A DNA stretch of 64,000 bases from Piscicola geometra. Taxonomy: Eukaryota; Annelida; Clitellata; Hirudinida; Piscicolidae. The DNA is taken from NCBI GenBank assembly GCA_943735955.1, contig OX030959.1, positions 10,340,824 to 10,404,823 of the forward strand, read 5' to 3'. The position numbers and the translations under genes were made by a program. The notes under the pieces are model-generated. The model made no database searches. It was given only the letters and a program-made list of their open reading frames with translations, and was not told the origin of the DNA. Of the stretch, positions 34,666 through 46,600 are shown one piece after another; the stretch's first letter is position 1, and the number at the start of each line of letters is the position of its first letter.

Positions 34666-37600
34666 TTTATAGTGCCTTTGTCTCGACACTTCAAATCTTT
34701 TTCTTCATCTCCCCCTTTCTCTCCTCTCCCTCTGTCTCCAGATTGCTCCCATACTTCTCAGCACCACTTCTTCCATCCTCCGATCCTCTTCCTGGTAACC
34801 AAAGACCCCTTCCATCGGGTCCTGTTTTCCACGCTCCCTTCTCCAAACCGTCAGCCATTCTTCTCTCCACTCTTCATACAACCCACACTCCAGCAAAACG
34901 TGCCTCTCATTCTCTTCCTTCCCACAAACACACTTCCTATCCTCCTTCTCATACTTCCAGCGCACAATTTCATTATTCCTTACCGTCAAGCTATCCCCCC
35001 TACACATCATCCTAACTTTCGCCCCATCTGAACCATCTACATATTTTTCCAACTTCCTGCTTTCTGAATTCTCCTCACGGTATCTTATCAATCTTTCACT
35101 TTCCTCTATCTTATTCCCCCATTCCTCCCTTCCCTTTTGTTGGATCCTCTTCACCAGCTCCCTTTCCCCCATCCCTCCGACCTCTCTTTCTGAAACGCCC
35201 ATCATAAACACTCTTGCTCGTGCGCCTTTTCCTCCACGTACCATTCTGCTCATAACCTCCACATCCAATTTTTTCCTAAGTTGGCTACACCTCTCCACCA
35301 TTTAGATTTCTTACCTATCTCCTCTACACATGCTCTACCTACTCTTCCTACTATATCTTTCCCCTCTAATGTCCTAATCATAAAGTCTGTCATGACCTTA
35401 GCCTCTCTTTCCCAGAATGTACTCCAGGCTGTTTCACCATGTACTACGACATTTCTTACGCTAGTCTCTACCCCCCATATCCATCTCCCAAACTTAGTCT
35501 GCAAAACCTCTAACTTCTTTCTCTCCTTAGCTGACCAACCAACTGCTGCAACCCCATACATTATCTTTCCTACAACCAAGCTTTTCCATGCCTCCCTGCC
35601 CATGATAAAACGACTTCCCGATCTTTTTGCTCCATATTTTACCATGCTGGTTAGGCTTCCAACGTTTCTCATCATTTCACCAAATTGATAAATCCCCCCT
35701 TTTTTCCCCCTTTAAGCTTTAATCCCAAATACCTTACCTCATCACATTTTCTTATGGTCCTACCTCTAATTACCCATTCTTGATATCTTTCCATACCTGT
35801 ATTACCAACCAGTTCAACAACTTTAGATTTCTCTTCATTCAGTTTCATTCCATATTCTTCTAACACCTTCAGTACATCCTCTAACACTATTTTCATATTA
35901 TCTTCATTTTCCGCCGTCACTAGGATGTCGTCAGCATAAAGCATTCCTCCAAACCTCCACTCTTTCCTACTATCTTCCCTACCCATTTGATTGTGTACTT
36001 TCATCACTACCCCGGCTCGATGGTTATCCAGAACCACTGCCACATCCCTACTGTATAGATTGAAGAGGATTGGAGATAAAGGACAACCCTGTCTAACTCC
36101 ACTTGTGCACGTAACCCATTCTGTCTCCAAGTCCCCCAACACAAATCTCACTTTGTTATTTTCATACACCTCCCTCAACACCCTTAAAATTCTTCCACCC
36201 ATTCCCATTTTCTCTAACACTTCAAACAATTTACCTCTGTTGACCCTATCATATGCCTTTTCTAAGTCTAAGCCCGCTACCAATAGTCTTTCACCTCTTG
36301 CCTTTGCAATTTCAACAACCCGCCCTAACATATAGAGGTTATCATCCCCACGCCTCCCTCTTCTAAACCCTCCCTGTGTTTCATTAATTATACATTTACT
36401 TTCTGCCCATCTCTCCACTCGTTCTCCCAAAATAATCATCATTAGCTTATATAAAATGCTGCTAATAAATATATTATTTATATTTAATTCGCATTTAAAT
36501 TTTCACTTAATCATTCGATGTTTTCTAATTTTACTGTTTATGCATTATATTTTTATGTTCATTAATGAGCCCTTTTTAGTTTAGTTTAGGGAGTTAAAAA
36601 CCATGCAGGTCTTTTGACCTTTTTAATAATAATTATTAAAAAAACATTTCTATACACAAATACATATAGGAGGAGGTTGCTCAAGATGAACCGGTTTCTG
36701 AGATGGAACTTACATCTAAGCGATATATAAAATATTGTTTTCAAACTTTTCTATTCATGCATCCGTCTTCTATTTTTATGTCGCTTTCGTTTCTGAAAGT
36801 TGCCTCATTCAATTTATAATAATTGAAAAACTGTTTAGAAGAATAGTTGAAAAGTTGGGAAATAACGTTTTGTTGTTTCATCTTCACATCCGAAGGACTA
36901 TATTTTTGATTTTATTATTATTAATTAGATGATGCACTACAGTTTCATTATGTACAAGTAGTATAATAATAATTTAGTGATTAGCCTGTTGTAACCATAG
37001 ATGTGTAGCAGGGGCGGCGATCTGCGGAAAATCATAGTTGCCTAAGATGAAACATGAATAGTTGCATAAGATTAAAAGTAGAAAGAGTTCATAGACATTA
37101 ATGAATCTGTCTCTGCTATTTGTCCATTTTGGAAGATGATAAATCTATATAGACTATATACAATATAATCGACTATATTAAATTTATATTCTAAATAGAC
37201 TACTGAAAATTAATACAAACAAATAATTTACTTTTTTATTAAAGAAAAAAGCTGTTAGTATTCATTAGCTTTGACACAAGTATATTCTATTTCAAATTTG
37301 AATAGATGTAAACTTTCGTCTCATTAGTCTCAATTGACTGTAAACTAGAGAGTTGCACGGGAAATGGTTGAAGCTAAAGGTGAATTGCGTAATAAAAAAG
37401 TTTTTTTGGATAAAGCTAGTTTAATTTGTTTTATTCCAAGAAGTTTACTTTAAAAATAGAATTCTAAAAATTTTACAACATTTTAAAGCGTTATAAAAAG
37501 ACATTTGAATACGCTTTCGAGAAGGAACTGAACGACTACATGTTCCAGAATAAATAAAGATTTAATAGAATGATCTGTTTTACAAAATCCAAAAAAGTAA

Positions 37601-40600
37601 TTCTTTAGATAAATAAAATAATCGGATAATAAGTAAAAGGTTTAAGTTACAATTTTTATGAAATACAATTAGATTTCATCTTAGACAACTAATATTCTAT
37701 CTTGGAAACCCAGTTTCTCAAAATGGAATTATTGAGAGTTCATGTTTGAGATTAACCAACTCATACTACTTATTTCTTTAATGCTCATTTTTAACTTGAT
37801 ATAGTTAGACATAGAGTCAATATAATGGAGGGATAAATTTTAATTTACGTTATTGGATATTAGAGGTCGGACATGGACGATTTTTCATTCCCGGTCCCGT
37901 TCCGTTTCCGAAATTTGTTTTTCCGTCCCGTCCCGTTCCCGATGGGACATCATAATTTTGATTCCCGTCCCGTCCCGTTCCCGCAACTCAATTCCCGGTC
38001 CCGACCCGTTCCCGAAACTTTTTTGTTTTTTATTCATTTTCGCTGTCGTTTTCACTGGTCCCAAACTTGCTAGTTCTAAAATTTCTTAAAATTTCTTTAT
38101 TTTATGAGCGCTCTCGAATTTGAGGAAAGAGCGTTATAGAAATCTATTTGATTGATTGATTGATTGATATTTGAAAGTCAGAGAATATTTCTTTTAATAA
38201 AATTAAAAAAACACGATTTAAATTTCAAATATTTATTGAAATGAAAGTATCGAAGTTAGTCATTGTTTTTGAGTAATTAAATCAAGTTTTTATAGCTTTT
38301 AACACGGGTTAAACCGTTAAGAGTTTCAGTTTTCAAATGAGATGATTTTGGGTCTGAAGTTAAGCGACCACATATTGAAAAATTCCGTTCACAGGGAATA
38401 TAACTTGTAGATATACTAAAAAAATTTTTGGCTACTTTTTGTAGTATTTTAAAATTGCTCATTTTACTCCAATAAAATAAAAAATCTTTATAATCTTCAG
38501 TTTTTTTGAGAAGTAATTGTGAATATTTGTACAATTCATCCTCTTCTGAATTTTTTTTTCGTTCATTATTATTAATTCTTCAATAATGTTAGAAATATGT
38601 TTTTTGATAACATTCTTATTCTCCACAACTGAAAATATAAAATCATTCGTATAATTTGATGTATAATAATTTTATTATTATTTTTAAGTTATAAAAACAA
38701 ACATAATAGGTCTAAATAACCATCATTTGTTTTTTTTCTCAACGGCACTGCAGCTTGGTCTGGCTGTACAAAATAGAATTAAATTTTCTCTAATGAAAAT
38801 CTTGGTATTTATTTCTTTTCTATCCCAAACTTTTTTCCTATTATCCTTTCATACTGGGAATGCAACAGACATGCTGCCATATGAATAAGATCAATGGCAT
38901 CTTTTCTGATTACTCCTATATTTGTATATCTTTCACTGACTCTTCTCTTGACCTTGCTGCTAATAAAATAACTCTCTGTCTTTAATCTATTATTTCTTGA
39001 GTAGTATTTGAAAAATACAAAAAACTAATATTTTTTTTGTTTAAATCTCATGCTTGAAGCTGAGTTTTATAAATATGTATTCCAAGAAACTTCAGCCTTA
39101 TGTTTTTCAAATCTTTTGACACACTTAACTTTTTAGAATTCTCACAAAACAGGGTTTTTGATTCACAAACCTCCTCTCTTTGTCGATCGACCATTGAGAT
39201 GACGTACCTGAGCAGATCATCGACCTTCGAATCCGTTGAACCCTCATCCATCACACTGAGACTCAAAGCCCGGTTCAGTGGGAAAAAGTCAAACTTTTCT
39301 TGGCTCAGCTAAGGAAGGTTTTCACAAAGTTATTTTTTCATTATTCTAAAATATATTTCCTTTAGAATCATTCTCAATAATTTTTTCATTATATGTAGAA
39401 CAATTTAGTGCTAAACGTAGATCAAAAACCGTCTTGTTAAACATGAGTTTTCCGAATTACCTTTCACTAGTACAACACACCAAACTGACCAGCTTGAAGA
39501 TATAATACTCCAGGGAAGTGTAATCGCATTGCTTGGTGTCATGGAGATGAATAAAGAAGAAAATGTATGCCCAAATGTCGTGCTCATAGTTTACATGGTA
39601 GTCAAACCCCTGAATATTTTGGAATGTTAAAACAATATAACTTTGATCATTAATAAATATATTAAATACGCACATACGTATATTAACCTCTAGGAATTAA
39701 ATAAAATAAAAGATATAATAAAAAAATTTAGATAAGATTATGCTAATTTTCAGAAATGGGACTGTATTTTGAATAAAAAACGTATGATTTGGAAGCACAA
39801 AGTTGATTCTTAAGAAAAAATATTTTCAGCTTTTTGAGAAATTTATTTTCAATGTTATTAAGCATTTTAATCTGATAAATTGAATTAAATTGTTCAGCCA
39901 TCAAATGATAATTTTATAAAATTTCACTGGCTTCAAGGGCGATCTTGGGGGGGTCCTGGGGCCCAGACCCCTCCTTTCCCCACTTAAAAAAATTTAACTT
40001 CTGTTTTGATACGAATATTTAAGTAAGCAATGAATAGTTTTCTTTTAGACAGCTAGAACTATAACTAAACATACAATGTATTACTATGTAAAAAATTTGT
40101 TTTATGCCAGGGTTGACGATTATGTTCACATCAAAACAAGAGTTTCAAAATGTTTTTATTGAAAAAAGTGGGGGGTTCATATTAAGGCCTTTCACTACCA
40201 AACAGTTGGAGGGTCCGGACCCCAGGACCCCTCCAGGATCGCCGCCCATGACTCGCTTTCTATAGATTTTCGAATATCCTTCAAAATAGCCATCACTACA
40301 TTCAAAATTCTTCAAACTTCAATACCGCCATATCTCAGCAAACTCATAACTAACAAAACATCAAAAAAACAACTGCGTTCATCTTCATCTCTTTTCTTCA
40401 ACCAAGAATCCACTACAAACAACATCTCAAAAAGAGCATTCCGTCATGCAGCTCCAACAACTTGGAATGCCCTTCCACCTGCACTTTGCAACATCAACCA
40501 ATTTTCGACTTTCAAAGCCAAACTGAAAACTCATTATTTTAACTTAGCTTATCACTCAGAATAATTACTCCATACTATTCTTTGCTTTCCTTTTATAACA

Positions 40601-43600
40601 TTACTATTATAATTATTTCTATTTCTTTATTCATTACGGCGTAGTGAGAGCGCTTCAGTTGCGTGACCAGGCGCTTTACAAAAACGACAACAATTACTAT
40701 TATTATTAAAGGAGGCTGATAAGAGTAACGTCACAACTGCCTCAGAAGGGCAAAGGGTAAATGAACGTTCGTGTACCTATAAATTCAGTGAAAAATGTGA
40801 AAAGAAGTAAAAGATTAGAAACATTTTTTATTGAAAGGGGGAATGATAGTTGGAAGGATGCAGACCAGGCCATGGTGTTCGAAATCGTAGCTTCCTCGGC
40901 TGCATATAAAGCAAGTGTCTCTTATGTCCCTCTCGGCTGTCCACTGCGTTGTGTGTTCACTTTGATATTGAAAAAGATTTTTTGCGGTTTCAAAATTATA
41001 GATTTTTTAGAGTTTTTTTAACGTGAATTAAAGAATAATGCAGACTTTGAGGTCTCTAAGCTCGGAAAATGTGTCGACAATGATGCCGAAGATGATGTTG
41101 AGGCCGATGGTAGTGATGAAGACAAAGAAGGAAAGATGGAAAAAGACCAAAAAGCCAAACTTTGTAAAGTTTTTTTCCTGTGGGTGACTCGCCACTCTCT
41201 GTAAAAAAAGTTTGATGTAAGGTTTTAGGTGTGCTTTTGTTAAAACAATCGTATGACTATGCAGAATTTTATCCAAATTATATAGCATATTATATATATA
41301 ATAATGTTGCACTAAACAAATTCACCTCAAAAAGCTGTCCGACCAAGCCATAGCGGATGACAGTGACCGTGCACTGCCAAAGAGTGTCACAGTAAAGATC
41401 ATTTTCAGGATCAAAAGAACTGCGCATCATAGCAAAGCTTATGAGCCCGTACAAGTAAAAGACGATAAAACCCAAAATCGCTACCCACACTAAGGATTTG
41501 CCTGTGGTGCGTGTGCAAAGTGGTGTGGAGATTTGATGGAGTTTGTGGGTTTCGTTTGGTAGTGTTGTGTGGAGATGTGGTGTAATGTTGTGTGATATTG
41601 TAATGTAGAGGTACGGTGTGATGTGGTATCATAGTGTGGGGTAAAATGCATAAATTACATGGGGATGAATGGGTTAATGGCTTGATGGGATGGTTCCCTA
41701 GTGGCTGATAATGTAGTATCATATGGATTTTATCATATCATCACGCTGCTACCATTATGAAAATAATGCAATGCATCGAATGGGTTGAGCGATACTGTGT
41801 GTAGTTGGGTCGTGGTGTATAGTGTGTAGTTGTGGAGTGATTGTATAGTGTGTAAATATGGTTTCTTGGTGCAGTAAAGCTGTTTTAAAAAAATTTCGAT
41901 GGTATTAAATACAAAAATGACATAAAGTGTTTTATTCGTTTTAATTTTGCACCATTCTGAGTGACTGCTTGAATGACGCCTCTGAGAAGTTGATTGTTGT
42001 TGACGATGTTCAGAAGGTGGAAGGCGAAGAAATAGCCTTTGAATGCAGTGCCCAGAAGTGACAAGACCATAAAAGCCTGTGGTTTTATTAATGTAGAGTA
42101 ATTCTCTAAAGATCCTTTGAGATTTATTCAAACTCAAGCATTGAAAGTTTCAATCAGTTGGAAATAAAAGGCCACATTGAATGGAACCACTATACGAGAA
42201 AAAAGAATTACAAGAAGACCAACAATGAAGTAGAAGGTGGTGAAGCTGATGAAATGAACTTCGAGCTTCGAAACATGGACTTTTTCATCATCTTCATCAT
42301 CAGTTTTTCCCCTCCTGATTAAGTGTCTGGAGGGTGAAGGAGGGTCACCATCATTTTGGAAAGGAGAAAATGAATAAATGGAAGATTATCAATTGATCTT
42401 AAAGTAACTCGATTATTTGCTGCCTAGCCCTTTCACTCTACCACGAACATCCTACCACCTCCGAACTACAACAAACACCCTACCACAAACATCCAACCAC
42501 AACACTCTACCAAAAACACCCAGCCATAAACACATACAAACACTCAACCACAAAAACCCAGCCACAAACACTCTACGACCAACACCCAGCCACAAACACA
42601 CAACCACAAACACCCAACCACCAGCACCCAACCACAAACACACAATCCAAAACACCCTACCACAAACACCCAACCACAAACACCCAACCAAAAACACCCT
42701 ACCACAAACACCCAACCACAAACACCCTACCAAAAACACCCTACCACAAACATCCTACTACAAACACCCTACCAAAAACACCCTACCACAAACACCCTTC
42801 CACAAACACCCTACCACAAACACCCAACCAAAAACACCCTACTACAAACACCCTACCACAAACACCCTACCACCAGCACCCTTCCATAAAAACCCAGCCA
42901 AAAACACCCAAACACTTGATGACGTCGGTGAGAGTGGATATCTTAGGAAGAGTGGGGTGGTTAGAGAGGAAGTAGGTGAGGAGAACGAGCAGGCAAAAGA
43001 AGTTATGAGTGCCTCCAAGCCCCAAAAGAACAAGGTCATAGTTCTCCAGATCGATCCGAGGCATTGGACTGCCGAGGAGAGGGAGGTAGTAAATATAATT
43101 TGTACTAAATTCAGTTTAAAAATAATAAAAACAATAATATAAAAAAATATGAAGAAGAATAATATTAATAAAAAAAGAAAATGGTAAGAAATATTAATAA
43201 TTAGAATAATAATAATAAATAATAAGTGTCGTTTTTGTATAGCGCCTGGGCCCGCAACTGAAGCGCTGTGCTTTAATCTAGTTTTTTGTTGTTGATATTC
43301 ATCGTTGACATGAAACAACTGGATTGATGCCTTTGACATTTATAATGATTTAAACTAGAGAGTTATCATTCCAAATTAAATTCTTACTATTGGATCCGTT
43401 TTCCAGTTTATAATCAAAAGAACCCCTTGAGCTTTTTCTAACTGTGTACTAAGCCTAACTGGACATTTTTTTATTCTGTTGAACTTTACTGTACCACAGT
43501 ATCCATAACCTTTTTTTGAAGTTCATCTATTTGCTTCAGTGACCTGAAAAATCTATCACCAAAAAAACCATTTGGTAGTTTTGAAACTGAAATCAAAATA

Positions 43601-46600
43601 ACGCTGGCACCAAGACTCAACTCTTTGATGACAACAGGTCCAGTTATGTATACTGGACCTGTTTGTTCCTTCGTAGGACTAATATTGAATTGAATAACCA
43701 AGACGGTTGCGAAGACACCAAAAATTGAATTATCATTATTAAAGTGGCGAGGTGAGAGTCGTTACACATTCGGCCAGAATAATTCAATAATAAAGACTGA
43801 TTCTTCTTTAATCAATTCTCAAAACCTATTTGTTGAAAATACAGCATAATTTGATTGAACGACTTGTTGTTGCTTCAGCTAAGCTTATTTTTAGTACACT
43901 TAGAAACAGCTTTTTTCTATTATAAAAATGAAGTTTTTAAAAAGGTCGTAAAGATTTTAATAACATTTAATTTATTTCTAGCTTTTTACTTAAAAGCATA
44001 ATTTGAACACGATGTTTAGAAAATTCCCTTCAAAATTCCCACTAACTCATAGAATTTGTCAGGCAAAAGAGTGGCATTGTCATCGACTTGGATGTTTTTA
44101 TAATCTGTCGGAGCTTTCCACGTCAGCAGCATCAGGATGTTGATCACAAAACTGAGCACCAGTACGATCTGGTTCCACAACACCCTGTGAAGTCATAAAT
44201 TCGATTGAAGGTTTCAAGGTTTACTACATTTCCAACATGTTTTTTAATGTGTTGCAAGATATAAAGAAATGTAAAATGTAATAAATAGTGAATGAATGAA
44301 AAAGTTTAAAATAGCTTACAAACGATGATGCTTTATAAAAGTGATCCCACGAATTGTACCTCGCCTTATCAACTCATTACATGACATGATCCCTTTTTTC
44401 ACATTCTACTGGAGCCGTATTTTTACTAAATATCCGTTTAACCCCACCTTTACCACGAACCACTGTTTAGTGAAGAAAGTGGCGACTGGGTTTGAGAGAA
44501 TCTTTCTTTGGTAACAAATGTCTTTTAGGATGTCTTTGGACCAGCGCATGAGGTCGCGTATCTTGTTGCTTGGAGACGATCTGTCTACGTTCCAAATCAT
44601 CTTCTCCTTGACTTCTTCCCGCAAAACATTCTTAAAAGATGATATTTTTTTTATGAATGAGATGCTTGAAAAACAAATTTATTTGTTAAAAATTTACTAA
44701 CTACATTGGCTTACAATATTTTTTAAATCGTATGTCAGTTATTTTGTTTTGAAAAATATTTTTTGCTGGAAATGTAAACGAAATCAGAAAAGCTCCATCA
44801 CATCACGTTTTTACGCATCTTAGTTAAATTATTATAATTGCAGTGTCTTGTTTGTCCAACGTTATTTGATCGTAATTCTTGTTGGATTGGACAATTTGAT
44901 TTATTCTTCAAAAGTGTAACATATAATTCAAGTTTTATAGGCAAAATCTGTTTCTAAAAGTAATTTTTATTTTTATACTTTATATATAGGGAAGAGCCGG
45001 TCAAGATGCGCATGGGTGTTTTTGAAAAATATAAATGCACTAAAGAAATATTAAAAACATTATTTTGTCGAAATTATTAATTTATTTTATTTAAAATTAT
45101 TTCTTGCTAACTTCCATTTCGGTTTTGCCGCCAAACGCCAAAATTTGTTTTTGATATATTGATGTTAGTTTGGTTATTTAGTTTGTTCTTTTTGTTTATT
45201 CTTCTCTATAATATTCAGAATTATCTTAACATGTTTATATGCTGCGTCAATAACAGAAATAATAACATCTAATTTAAAATTCATAACATTAAATTTTTAA
45301 ATAAGTTTTGAATATATACCGAAGGGGCAAGACGCTCACATATGATCTCATTACAAATTTTTAATTATTTCAGGTAATCAAGGTTAGCACTTGAAAGAGG
45401 AGGACTAAGAGGGACAGTTATGGTATTAACATTTATTGACCCAACTTTCCCAAAGTGAACACATCTTGAAGTCCTAAATGAGACAATGAAGCGTTTTGGA
45501 ATAAAGTTAAATTTTTACTCTACGTTGAGTTACTCTATGTTTTTTGTAAATTTGGAAAAATTTCATAGGTGTTTTAAAATTGATAATTAGTATTTTTGTT
45601 TTCATGAATTTTTGTAGCTAGGTTCCCCTTCGAGAACGTTGGGTCACTCTCATTAGTAAAAAAAAAGTATGATAAAAAAACTGAAAAAATTCTGTTATCT
45701 AGATGACAATAAAAATCTTTTAGTATTTGAAATTGTTAACCTATCACCAAAATACATAATAAAAGATGGCTGCAGAAAAAATGCTACTTGCTATACAAGC
45801 TTTGATCAGGCATCTGACAGGAATCGAACTTTTCATTAAAGATCTACCTAACGCGACTACAGGCCAAAATATTGTCGATGAAGAACATTACCTAGTCAAT
45901 GAATATATTGCAGACAGGTTAAAAAATGTAAGAGTTGGGGATTGTGTCGAGATGGTACCTCAAGAAAGAAAGTGAAAATTTGAGATACCACTATAAGCTT
46001 TGATACGGAAGAGGCTATTAGTTTAGGCTTTTGTAGAGTAGCAAATGAGAATTCTGACTAAATTCATAAAGAGGTAATAGTTCACCTAGAAGAGCTCTTT
46101 CTGAATCAGTCGCATGATTACGTCCATATGACTTTAAGAAAGTTAGCATTCACTATTAGTGATAGAGCAGCCAAGGAAAAGCTGGCTGACAAAATTTTAG
46201 ATGAGTGGCTGAACGATCTGCTTGAGGAAGGTGCAGAGGCAAAAGTAGTCCATCATTTTCACTGTATGGCCCACGTCTTTTTAGGGTTTCATAACTATGT
46301 AATTAAGGACATTAAAGAGCATGAGACTAAAATTAAGATACAATTTGGACCTATTTGGCTCAATGTATTGACCGCACTCAAAACCTGGCTCAAAATGGAT
46401 TGCATTATACTTAGGGTTGTTAAAACCACTTCTGAGACTTTTGGGCCAGCCGGTGACCATTTAGGGGTGAGAGACAGGTGGGAAGCCTTCTGTGCTGAAA
46501 AGGGCATCAAGTCAGTCATAGGAACTTCTCGAGACAACAGGTTTAATGCCCTTTTTCAGACAGCCGCTGAGATGTATCTGCACAGATCCGATTTCTTGGA

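Noticed and set aside
40761..41021. Plus-strand 86-codon frame
   Set aside because: It is antisense to the channel exon carrying TCFIC, which has clear splice sites and homology.
42070..42140. TGA read as an amino acid in the channel gene
   Set aside because: The frame continues past two TGA codons, but a roughly 99-bp intron with GT/AG ends explains it and no other gene here uses TGA as sense.
42417..43142. A 241-codon plus-strand frame rich in THPN/HKHP repeats
   Set aside because: It is a reading of the CACCC minisatellite and the antisense of a channel exon, without family similarity.
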